From contig NZ_LR134336.1 of assembly GCF_900637025.1 (NCBI RefSeq), positions 1,318,001 to 1,382,000 on the forward strand: 64,000 bases of DNA, written 5' to 3'. A program made the translations under genes and the position numbers. The notes under the pieces were generated by a model. It was given only the letters and a program-made list of their open reading frames with translations. It made no database searches and was not told the origin of the DNA. Below, piece after piece: positions 55,085-63,000 of the stretch (within the stretch, counting starts at the first letter, position 1; every line of letters begins with the position of its first letter). The stretch comes from Streptococcus oralis ATCC 35037 (GTDB lineage: Bacteria > Bacillota > Bacilli > Lactobacillales > Streptococcaceae).

Positions 55085-56131
55085 TCAGGCCCTCACCTCC
55101 CTTCGCCTACCTCCAACAATGTAGATAAAGAAGGGAGCACCTACTAAGGCTGTGAAAATACCAATAGGCAACTCAGCATTTGGAATGATGATACGGGAGA
55201 GTACATCGGCCCAGATGACAAAGAGGGCACCCAGCAAGGTCGCAACAGGAAAAAGTCTCCTGTAATTCGTTCCTACTAACCCTCGAGCTAAGTGAGGAGT
55301 AATCAGTCCAACAAATCCAATAATCCCACAAGTAGCCACCAAGACAGCTGTCAGCACAGCCACCATGGTCACATAAAGATACCAATAAAAGCGTAAGGGA
55401 ATCCCCAAAGTTAAAGCAGCCTCATCTCCCATCATCATCGCATTAAAAACACGATACTGAGTAGCGAAAAATAGAAAGGCCAATCCTACTACTATAGTTG
55501 GCAGGACTAAGTCAGACCAAGTAGTCCCGGCAAGCGAGCCCATAGTCCAAAACTTAATGGTCATCACACTGTCAGCATTAGCCCCAACTGAGATAATAAA
55601 GTTGGAAAAGGCTAGAAAGAGAGCGTTGACCACCGTTCCTGATAAAATCAGACTAGAAGTCGTCATCCTTCCCTGCATAGAGGCAATGATAAGGACAGCG
55701 ATTGTTGCCAAAATAGCTCCAAGGAAAGCTCCAAGGCTAATCACCAATTTTAAACCAAGAATGATGCTCAAAGTTGCCCCTAGAGTTGCACCCGCAGAAA
55801 TTCCTAAGACATAAGGCTCTGCGATGGGATTGTTCACTGTAGACTGCATCACGCTACCACACATAGAAAGACCAGCCCCTACTATCAGACCTAACAATAC
55901 TCGGGGGAATCTCATGTTCCATACAATGGCAAGAGTAGACTTGGAAACCTCTCCTATCTCAAGAGGAAATCCCAATCTGCTCAAAATGATCCGATAGGTA
56001 TCTCCTAAGTCAATCGCTACGGACCCCATAGAAACAGCTAGAAAAAGTGAAATCCCTAAAATGCCTAGCAAAACACCTAAAAGTAACACAAATTGCAGGT
56101 CCCGTCGGCTTCCAGAAAATTTCGAAAGCAT
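55085..56131 (-). CDS. FecCD-family iron-complex permease
   Basis: 348 residues with about nine to ten hydrophobic helices and the family motif RFPRVLLGLIVGAGLSMCGS (about 73-92) and GLITPHLARGLVG. A single permease gene indicates a homodimer. It is first of the permease-ATPase-lipoprotein-esterase operon with its own promoter. CAAAGGAGGTTTGC precedes the ATG. Confidence 0.94.
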   Translation of the reverse strand: MLSKFSGSRRDLQFVLLLGVLLGILGISLFLAVSMGSVAIDLGDTYRIILSRLGFPLEIGEVSKSTLAIVWNMRFPRVLLGLIVGAGLSMCGSVMQSTVNNPIAEPYVLGISAGATLGATLSIILGLKLVISLGAFLGAILATIAVLIIASMQGRMTTSSLILSGTVVNALFLAFSNFIISVGANADSVMTIKFWTMGSLAGTTWSDLVLPTIVVGLAFLFFATQYRVFNAMMMGDEAALTLGIPLRFYWYLYVTMVAVLTAVLVATCGIIGFVGLITPHLARGLVGTNYRRLFPVATLLGALFVIWADVLSRIIIPNAELPIGIFTALVGAPFFIYIVGGRRREVRA

Positions 56132-56180
56132 GCAAACCTCCTTTGATAGAATCTTAAAAATTTAGAAAATTCTCATAAAA

Positions 56181-56209
56181 AGTATACCATATTTTTATTA
56201 GATGAACAA
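56181..56209 (-). promoter_or_regulatory. promoter of the iron-transport operon
   Basis: On the minus strand TTGTTC (56204-56209), 17 bp, TATACT (56181-56186). No confident Fur-type box is seen around it. Confidence 0.65.
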
Positions 56210-56227
56210 GGATGGAGACATATATAG

Positions 56228-56290
56228 AAAAAGCCCTCTAAAATTAGAGAGCTGATTTGAACCCGGGCTAAAATCCTAGTGAAACAAAAA
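56228..56290. repeat. direct repeat copy 1 with terminator (left of cadD)
   Basis: Begins AAAAAGCCCTCT, carries a hairpin (GCCCTCTAA / TTAGAGAGC), then CTGATTTGA and GGGCTAAAATCCTAGTGAAA. About 90% identical by eye to 57701-57760. On the minus strand it is a terminator for cadD (stem then TTTTT). Confidence 0.85.
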
Positions 56291-56293
56291 AAT

Positions 56294-56905
56294 CTACACG
56301 ATCAGAAAAGTCTCTATCGTGCCATTTTCATACATGATGTATAGTCCAAGTAGAATGAATACTATGGGCACAATGATTCGCTCGTATTTTTCAATTGTCT
56401 CGAATATTAACGGAATAGAGGATAACATCCGACTAATCTCGCAAAAGATAATTATGCCGATTACAAACACAAGCAACGCCACGAGGGTCTGTGACCAATC
56501 TAACGAAGCAAAATAAGGTATATAGATACCTAAATTATCTCCGCCAGACGCAATTGTCAGCAATGTAACTGTCCAAAACAGTTGATTTGCCTTGCTTTGT
56601 TCTAATCTTTCAATAATTTCTTCCTCTTCTTCCTCACCTTCTCCAACAATTGCAAAGCGAATCCCTAAATAGATAGGGATTAAACCAAGCAATCCAACCA
56701 TCCATTCTTCAGGCACGAAATTAACGACATAAGCAGCAACTAAACTCGCCCCTACAAGTAAGCCTGTTCCTAGATATTGCCCCGTATAAATATGCCATTT
56801 CTGTTTATTCTGTGATAGCTGTGCAAATAAAATAATTAAAATAATTAAATAATCGATACTGGTGGAAATATAAACACCAATAGCAGATATGATTGTCTGT
56901 CCCAT
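56294..56905 (-). CDS. cadD: CadD-family cadmium resistance / cation transporter
   Basis: 203 residues with five to six transmembrane helices (starting about 6-26), an acidic cytoplasmic loop (VGEGEEEEEEIIERLEQ) and the conserved SGGDNLGIYIPYFASL (about 119-134). CadD proteins of the LysE superfamily confer cadmium (and Zn) resistance. CAGGAG precedes the ATG. A long leader with a short peptide ORF and palindromes precedes it; a terminator-like repeat follows it. Confidence 0.92.
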   Translation of the reverse strand: MGQTIISAIGVYISTSIDYLIILIILFAQLSQNKQKWHIYTGQYLGTGLLVGASLVAAYVVNFVPEEWMVGLLGLIPIYLGIRFAIVGEGEEEEEEIIERLEQSKANQLFWTVTLLTIASGGDNLGIYIPYFASLDWSQTLVALLVFVIGIIIFCEISRMLSSIPLIFETIEKYERIIVPIVFILLGLYIMYENGTIETFLIV

Positions 56906-56934
56906 AAAAAACTCCTGTATTAGTCAGTAATAAA

Positions 56935-57009
56935 TCAGCAGATTTTAGGAGAGCACAGACACATTAATTTAGCTATCGCTAGTGGGTAATGTCGAACGTA
57001 GGAAAGCAT
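56935..57009 (-). CDS. 24-residue cysteine-containing leader peptide of cadD
   Basis: Minus strand: strong GGAGGAG ribosome site, 5 bases later ATG, then MLSYVRHYPLAIAKL followed by MCLCSPKIC and a TGA, ending 29 bp before the cadD ATG. Three Cys in the last nine residues (CxC, then C) suggest metal or thiol sensing, but this is inference. No homologue is recognised. Confidence 0.6.
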   Translation of the reverse strand: MLSYVRHYPLAIAKLMCLCSPKIC

Positions 57010-57074
57010 TTTACTCCTCCTCAAAACGTAGTTACAAAGTAATTTCTAACTGGAATTCGGTGACTACTTCCATG

Positions 57075-57109
57075 TAAAGTATAACATACTATACTTTACT
57101 TCGTAAAGT
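57075..57109 (-). promoter_or_regulatory. cadD promoter inside two palindromes (candidate metal-responsive operator)
   Basis: TAAAGTATA-N6-TATACTTTA (57075-57098) and ACTTTAC-TTC-GTAAAGT (57093-57109) overlap. On the minus strand the extended -10 TGTTATACT lies within the first palindrome. This is the layout of an operator for an ArsR/CadC- or MerR-like sensor, which is not encoded nearby. Confidence 0.55.
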
Positions 57110-57203
57110 GTGGGCTCTCCGAGGGGGCTTGCAGACAGTTACTCGGCTTGAAAAGCCGAGTAACTGCGCACCTTCATGGTGTCATTAGCTGATACCATTT
57201 GAG
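57110..57203 (+). promoter_or_regulatory. CRISPR leader region with long hairpin and ATTTGAG anchor
   Basis: The leader ends in ATTTGAG (57197-57203) directly before repeat 1. This heptamer is the known leader-anchoring sequence of one group of type II-A CRISPR loci (S. thermophilus CRISPR1 type). Within it CAGTTACTCGGCTT-GAA-AAGCCGAGTAACTG (57136-57166) is a perfect 14-bp stem-loop without a U-run. Confidence 0.7.
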
Positions 57204-57693
57204 GTTTTTGTAGTCTCCAAAATTGTGACCGATAAAACCTCAATCAATGGTACTCGTTAAAGGTGCTGGTTTTTGTAGTCTCCAAAATTGTGACCGATAA
57301 AACAAATATTCGTAAATACTTACTATTACGAATGTTTTTGTAGTCTCCAAAATTGTGACCGATAAAACTGGGTGAGTTGCGTGGAAAACAAAAATCAGGT
57401 TTTTGTAGTCTCCAAAATTGTGACCGATAAAACAAGTGCTTTATAACATCTTTGGAAGATTGAGTTTTTGTAGTCTCCAAAATTGTGACCGATAAAACAA
57501 AAGATCTATAATTTGTCTATATTTTCCTGTTTTTGTAGTCTCCAAAATTGTGACCGATAAAACTACGGAAACCATGTATACACTAGCGACTATGTTTTTA
57601 TAGTCTCCAAAATTGTGACCGATAAAACTCAATGCGCTTCGAGGTACTGAGAATGATTGTTTTTATAGTCTCCAAAATTGTGACCGATAAAAC
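57204..57693 (+). CRISPR. CRISPR array: eight 35-bp repeats, seven 30-bp spacers, no cas genes nearby
   Basis: Repeats begin GTTTTTGTAGTCTCC and end GTGACCGATAAAAC. They start at 57204, 57269, 57334, 57399, 57464, 57529, 57594 and 57659, a strict 65-bp period; all seven spacers are 30 bp and unrelated. Repeats 7 and 8 have G7A (GTTTTTATAG), marking the older, leader-distal end, so the leader is on the left and transcription is on the plus strand. The first bases resemble S. thermophilus CRISPR1 repeats. No cas1, cas2, csn2, cas9 or tracrRNA is visible in the window. Confidence 0.95.
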
Positions 57694-57700
57694 CTCAATA

Positions 57701-57760
57701 AAAAAGCCCTCTGAATATCAGAGAGCTGATTTGAGCTTGGGCTAAAATCCTAGTGAAAAA
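57701..57760. repeat. direct repeat copy 2 (right of the CRISPR array)
   Basis: AAAAAGCCCTCTG start, hairpin GCCCTCTGA / TCAGAGAGC, then CTGATTTGA and GGGCTAAAATCCTAGTGAAA as in copy 1 at 56228. On the minus strand it forms a stem followed by TTTTTT. Confidence 0.85.
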
Positions 57761-57905
57761 GATAAAACTCCTTGTGTTCATCGAACACTGTGTCCTTTCC
57801 CTATTTTCATACTGATTTTTAACGCCCTTAGCATCATGATTCTTGCTGGATAAAACGTTTATAGACTAAGCGGCAAGCCGAAGATTGTACAAAAATGTTA
57901 GTGAA
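57761..57905. other. intergenic segment without gene between repeat copy 2 and the rpsO terminator
   Basis: No convincing ORF. It contains GTGTTC/GAACAC hairpin-forming sequence near 57776-57792 and AAGCCGAAGATTGTAC (57879-57894), which resembles part of the BOX-like element at 57938. Confidence 0.5.
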
Positions 57906-57930
57906 ACAAAAAATCTCCCCGAAGGGAGAT
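57906..57930 (-). terminator. rpsO terminator
   Basis: ATCTCCC-TTCG-GGGAGAT on the minus strand followed by TTTTTTGTTT, a UUCG tetraloop terminator. Confidence 0.9.
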
Positions 57931-57937
57931 GATCTGG

Positions 57938-58030
57938 TTTATTTTACCTTACAGTGCTAGGAACCGTAACCGAAGATTATACTTGAGTATATCGAGGTAA
58001 GGTGACAACGCAATGTAAGTGGAAAATAAA
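57938..58030. repeat. degenerate BOX-like hairpin element in the rpsO 3' region
   Basis: Ends TTTATTTT..CTTACA and TGTAAG..AAAATAAA are inverted; the interior GCTAGGAACCGTAACCGAAG and TACTTGAGTATATCGAGG parallels AACTAGGAAGCTAGCCGCAG and TACTTGAGTACGGCAAGG of BOX copy 1. It is a diverged relative of the BOX elements or a miniature inverted-repeat element. Confidence 0.55.
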
Positions 58031-58035
58031 GCAGA

Positions 58036-58305
58036 TTAGCGACGAAGTCCTAGAGAGTTGATCAACTCACGGTAACGGTTAACGTCGTTTTTACGCAAGT
58101 ATGCAAGCAAGTTACGACGGCGACCGATTTTCTTCATCAATCCACGGTAAGTAGCGTGGTCTTTTTTGTGTTGTTTGATGTGTTCGTTAAGGTGGTTGAT
58201 TTCCCAAGTAAGGACAGCAACTTGAACCTCTACTGAACCTGTATCACCTTCGTGACGTGCATATTGTGCGATGATTTCATTTTTTTTCTCTTTTGAGATT
58301 GCCAT
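58036..58305 (-). CDS. rpsO: 30S ribosomal protein S15
   Basis: 89 residues: [59 protein letters not shown]. Primary 16S rRNA binder. AAAAGGAGAAAC precedes the ATG. Single gene with its own promoter, leader and terminator. Confidence 0.98.
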   Translation of the reverse strand: MAISKEKKNEIIAQYARHEGDTGSVEVQVAVLTWEINHLNEHIKQHKKDHATYRGLMKKIGRRRNLLAYLRKNDVNRYRELINSLGLRR

Positions 58306-58424
58306 GATGTTTCTCCTTTTTATTTGGCTTCATCCGAGTGACAGGTTGGCATGCCTGTAACCAAGAAGAAGTTATTTGTCTTTACGACAGTTCTTATTCT
58401 ACCAAGAAGCAGAGACTTTGTCAA
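58306..58424 (-). promoter_or_regulatory. rpsO promoter and structured leader
   Basis: TTGACA (58419-58424), 17 bp, TAGAAT (58396-58401) on the minus strand, giving about 85 bases of leader. The leader contains ACAGG/CCTGT stem-loop near 58340-58360. S15 autoregulates through leader RNA in many bacteria; a match to a known S15 motif is untested. 58425-58560 shows nothing recognisable. Confidence 0.65.
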
Positions 58425-58560
58425 CTGATTTACTGTTCAAGACCGTGAATTACTCTACTGATTTCAGGGCTTCGAGCATATCTACCTTTCTTACAATCAA
58501 GTCACTCCTTACTATCATTATAACGCTTTTTCAACTAGTTGAAAACTAGGAGCAAACACA

Positions 58561-58588
58561 AGAAAGCCTAGGAATTCCTAGGCTTTCT
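58561..58588 (-). terminator. gpmA terminator
   Basis: AGAAAGCCTAGGA / TCCTAGGCTTTCT, a near-perfect 13-bp palindrome directly after the gpmA stop. Confidence 0.8.
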
Positions 58589-58597
58589 GTTTATAGA

Positions 58598-59290
58598 TTA
58601 TTTTCCAAGGTAGTATTCAGAAACTACATTCAATTTTTCGTCGAATTCGAATACCAATGGTGGGAAGTTAGGGATTTCCACGTCCATGATTTCGTCGTCT
58701 GACAAGCGTTTGATGTGTTTTACAAGGGCACGGATTGAGTTACCGTGAGCTCCTACGAATACGTTTTTACCATCTTTAAGTGCTGGAGCGATTTTGTCTT
58801 CCCAGAATGGAAGGGCACGTTCCAAAGTCACTTTCAAGTTTTCAGCATCTGGGATAACTGAGTCGTCAAGTGAAGCGTAACGACGGTCAGTGTGAGCTGA
58901 ATGCTCATCATCACGGTCCATGTTTGGAGGCAATACATCGTATGAACGACGCCAGATGTGAACTTGCTCATCACCAAATTGTTCAGCAGCTTCAGCCTTG
59001 TTTTTACCAGTCAAACCACCGTAGTGACGTTCGTTCAAGCGCCATGATTTTTCAACTGGAACCCACAATTGGTCAGAAGCTTCAAGAGCCAAGTTTGTTG
59101 TTTTGATCGCACGTTTCAATACTGAAGTGTAAGCTTGGTCAAATTCGATACCAGCTTCTTTGATCAATTTACCAGCGTCAATCGCTTGTTGTGTACCTTT
59201 TTCAGACAAATCAACATCAGCCCAACCAGTGAAAAGGTTAGCTTTGTTCCATTCAGACTCACCGTGGCGAGCAAAAACCAATTTTACCAT
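58598..59290 (-). CDS. gpmA: 2,3-bisphosphoglycerate-dependent phosphoglycerate mutase
   Basis: 230 residues. [20 protein letters not shown] with the phosphorylated His8-type residue, [14 protein letters not shown], and [14 protein letters not shown]. It interconverts 3- and 2-phosphoglycerate in glycolysis. AAAGGAGAATCC precedes the ATG. Monocistronic. Confidence 0.98.
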   Translation of the reverse strand: MVKLVFARHGESEWNKANLFTGWADVDLSEKGTQQAIDAGKLIKEAGIEFDQAYTSVLKRAIKTTNLALEASDQLWVPVEKSWRLNERHYGGLTGKNKAEAAEQFGDEQVHIWRRSYDVLPPNMDRDDEHSAHTDRRYASLDDSVIPDAENLKVTLERALPFWEDKIAPALKDGKNVFVGAHGNSIRALVKHIKRLSDDEIMDVEIPNFPPLVFEFDEKLNVVSEYYLGK

Positions 59291-59382
59291 TAGATGGATT
59301 CTCCTTTTATTTTTCGAGGTTGTCCTCGTTTATCTATTCTATTTTACACAATTTTTCACAAAAAAGCTAGTTAAAATCAACT

Positions 59383-59415
59383 AAAAAGAGAAGAGTCTCA
59401 ACATGACTCTTCTCT
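59383..59415 (-). terminator. second terminator after the 126-residue membrane protein
   Basis: AGAGAAGAGTC / GACTCTTCTCT, 11-bp stem with a seven-base loop, then TTTTT on the minus strand. Confidence 0.8.
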
Positions 59416-59451
59416 CAGCAATCTACTTTTAAAAATTGTTTTTGAAACACA

Positions 59452-59477
59452 AAAACAACCCTTCCTAGGGTTGTTTT
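59452..59477. terminator. first terminator after the 126-residue membrane protein
   Basis: AAAACAACCC-TTCCTA-GGGTTGTTTT, a 10-bp stem usable on both strands, about 10 bp past the stop. Confidence 0.85.
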
Positions 59478-59487
59478 CACTAGACTA

Positions 59488-59868
59488 TCAGACAAGGCCA
59501 CGGACTTCTTTCAAAAATTTAGAAAAAGAAACAGCGCCTTTAATGATTAGAAATCCTCCTATCCACTCGGTCGCTGAAAGAAAGCCCAGCACGCCACCAA
59601 TGATAAATAAAATAGAAGGTAGCTTTCGAAGTTGTTGATCTTCTTCGAAATAGATTAACATAAAGGTCCCTAATGCAATCATCAAAATCTTAAAAAATGT
59701 CAGGAGCAAGGAAAAGGTTACCGTGACGACCAGCACCTTTGAAGGATCTTTATAGATGATGGCACCAGTATAGGATAGCAAAAATCGTAGGACAGGTCCC
59801 AAAAGCAAGGTTATGCCTGCCACCATGCCCAGTCTCCAATTGAGTCGAACCAATCTATCTCTCTCCAT
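59488..59868 (-). CDS. four-span membrane protein of unknown function
   Basis: 126 residues with hydrophobic helices at about 13-33, 45-72, 82-96 and 98-115, basic ends (RLVRLNWRLG; FLKEVRGLV). No family recognised; the layout resembles small DUF membrane proteins of streptococci. GGAGG lies before the ATG. Confidence 0.6.
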   Translation of the reverse strand: MERDRLVRLNWRLGMVAGITLLLGPVLRFLLSYTGAIIYKDPSKVLVVTVTFSLLLTFFKILMIALGTFMLIYFEEDQQLRKLPSILFIIGGVLGFLSATEWIGGFLIIKGAVSFSKFLKEVRGLV

Positions 59869-59975
59869 AAAAACCTCCTTCTCTCGTAGCTATCATTCTA
59901 CCATATTTGCTCCAGAAACAAAAGACCTTCTCCGTCACAAACAAATCGCCTACCTGCTTTCAGACATCCGAACAT

Positions 59976-60003
59976 AAAAAGAGAAGATCTGTCGATCCTC
60001 CCT
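59976..60003 (-). terminator. terminator of the M26 metalloprotease gene
   Basis: GAGGATC-GACA-GATCTTC on the minus strand followed by TCTTTTT, 16 bp past the stop. Confidence 0.75.
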
Positions 60004-60019
60004 TTTCATTTTCCAACCC

Positions 60020-63000
60020 TTATTTCTTAAAAATAGAGGTTCTGAAGTCGTTTGTTTGGTCAAGATAAGCTTTAAAGATTGCTCTCTTCAACTTATGAAC
60101 GGCACTATCATACTCTGGATTATAGTTGCTCCAACGAGGACTTACAGCATCCTTGAGAACAGCTTGATCCATGAGGGCTTGCAATTCACTCACTTGATTG
60201 ATGGTCTTGGTCCCATAGCTTGGCCATGGTTTTGTCGGATCTTTAAAGGTCACTTGTTTCAAGTTTTCAAACTGATCCACACGTTCTTTATACATGGCTT
60301 TCTTAAAGGCAGCCCAAGATGCATACTTGCCTTCAAATACCTTGTCCAATACAAGTTTATCGGTCACCAATCCTCGTTCTTTCCCATAGAGATTGATAGT
60401 TTGACCTTTTTGTTTGGCAGCTTCTTCGTATTGATTTGAGATATAAGGTACCATTCCATCCTTAAAGCCTTTGGCAGCCAAAAGTTCGTAAGCAATCCTA
60501 CGCCCCATAAGGTCCCCTGGCGTGCCTTTCTCACTGCTGAGAGCTGAAAAGATTGGGGCAAAGAGTTTAATGGTATAGTAGCCATTTCGTTCATAGTCGC
60601 CAGTCTGGTACTCACGAGCTGATAAGATGTTGTGGTCAATCAAACTTTCAAAACTATTCAAGTTTTGGGCCTCTGCTTCTGTCAATTCTTTGACTACGTT
60701 AGTGGCGTAAACCTCATTTCCATCTGCTGGATCTTTCACATACTTGTTCTCAATTTTTCTGAGAGCCGCCATTTTCTGGTAAACATTCAGTTTGTTGACG
60801 ATTGATTGTCCTTCGAGATATTCCAACATGTAGATGAGGTCAAACATGTTGTGGACATAGCTCTGAAGATCTGCTGCATTTTGGAATCTTTCTGTCGGAT
60901 CCAAGACTTGCAGACGGGAGCCCTCTGCACTATCTGATTTTGAGTGCTTCAAGATAGAATTTATGGTAATGGTTGCGTCACTTGGTTGGTCAGGGGCTTG
61001 CAATAAACCTTTTGCAAAGAACTCTGGTCCTAGGCCACTTCTTCGACCATAACCCCCAAGGTAGATATCCTGATCGGAATCATGGGTCATTTCATGGGTA
61101 TAAGTAATGGCTCCATCCTTGTCTAGCATACGGTAAGACATATAGTAGACACCATCCCCTGTTGCGTAGGCTCCATGCTGGTTGTGTACTACCTTATTGC
61201 CAACTGGGCCAAAGAAGTTCTTCATGGCTGAGTTGGTGCTATCAAACTTAGCCTCCACTGTAGCTTTTCCAGAGGTTGTGTCATCACCAAACTTATAAGC
61301 ATCATAAAGCAAGATGGTACGATAGAGTTTTTCACGCCCCTCATTATCTAAAATACGATACCAATAATCGTAGTGATCTCGCTGGCGTTTGGCTGTTTCA
61401 CGCGCATTTTCTTCAACAAAGTCATTGAGAGCCTTGCCCGCTTTATGCTCACTATTGCGGTAGCGATCATAAGCTCCAAATCCTAGACTAGACATGGTCG
61501 AGATGACAAAGACGGATCTCTCTGGCAAGGTCAGGAGCGGCAAGACCATATTGCGATATTTCCATGTGGCACTCGTGATGCGGTCATAGACACCGATAGA
61601 ATACTTGCTACCAGTCTGTCCTTGCTTCGTTTTCACCTCTTCGATAGTGGATTTTTCTTCGACGATGTAGGCCTTAGTCTCTGATTTAAACCAGTCATTG
61701 TTACTTGTTTTTGGTAAAAAGACTTTGCGGTAATGTTCCAGCGTGCTAAACAAATCTGTCGTTCCATGATGACTAGCAAGACTGATACCATAAGTATCGA
61801 CATTATTCTTAGCTAGAAGATTGTTAAAGCCAGATTTACCCAGCTCAATCAGGGCATCTAGTGGTGAAGCATTTCCCTTACCAAAGAAGTCCAAATGGTA
61901 CAGAACTAGGTCTTTGACATTCACCTGACCATAGCTAAAGTTGTACCAACGCTCCAGATACGCCATACCAAGTAGCAAGGCTTCCTTGTTGTGTTTGATT
62001 TTATCTACAAGATAGCCCTTGGTAACTGGGTTATCACCGGCAAGTCCAGCATCAGCTGACAAGAGCTTTTTCAAACTGTCTTCCAAATGTTGTTTTGTTT
62101 TGGCGAACTGGTCTTCTAGATAGAGCTCAGTTTGCTTGACGTTTGGAGAAATACCCAGCGTCTTTCTGATGGCTTCTGAATGATAGTCAACCTTTTGTAA
62201 GTCAGGTAAGACTTGCTTGATGATAGAAGATTGGTCATACAGGAATTGGTTTGGCGTATAGAGAAGTCCAGTATCTCCTAGACTATATTCCGCTAATTTG
62301 GCAAAATCATCCTGGTACTTGAGATCGAGTTTCTCAGATGAATGGTCCTTGTAATGCAGCAAGAGTTTGTTTGCAGTCTGTTTGTTAGAAACAATATCAG
62401 TGATGACTTGGTTGTCCTTCATCATGACTGCTGACAAGAGTTCTTTTTGATATAACAGACTGTTCTCATTGACCAGATTTCCGTATTTGACGATGGTTGC
62501 CTTGTTGTAGAAAGGTAGCAATTTTTCAATGTTCTTATAAGCCAAGGCGCGCTTAGATTGATAATGGGCAACCTTAGAAAAATCACTGTCTTTTTTGCCA
62601 CTTGTTGAGAGTGGTTCCACTGTTGGTAGAGTGAGAGGATTGATTGCTGCTTTTTTGCTTTCGATTTGGGAAGCATCTAGCATTGTTCCTCTTTCTTCAA
62701 AGGATTCCTTGCTGACGACTTCATCCTTGACCAAGGTGACATTGTAGACTCTGTTGGCCTTGCTACTGAATGTGTCCTTCACCTTCATTCCATTATAGTG
62801 GTAGCCGGTAATGGCATTTCCGTTGGTTACATTGACATCACTGAGAACATTGGTCAATCTTCCAGCATGCTGTTCCTCATTAGTTTTTCGATCCCACAAA
62901 TAGCCTGCTACTCCCGCGACTCTACCAAAGTGCTTGGCATTGTTAATATCGCCTTCAGCATAGCTATCTTGGATTTGTGCATCCTGATCTACTAGACCTG

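Noticed and set aside
57244..57632. Minus-strand ORFs through the repeats, with repeating VLSVTILETTKT
   Set aside because: They are translations of CRISPR repeats and spacers. The periodic peptide comes from the 65-bp period sampled in frame; no ribosome site is present.
57850..57935. tracrRNA beside the CRISPR array (GATAAAACGTTTATAG and a UUCG hairpin)
   Set aside because: Only eight to ten bases match repeat ends and no extended anti-repeat is present; the hairpin is better read as the rpsO terminator.
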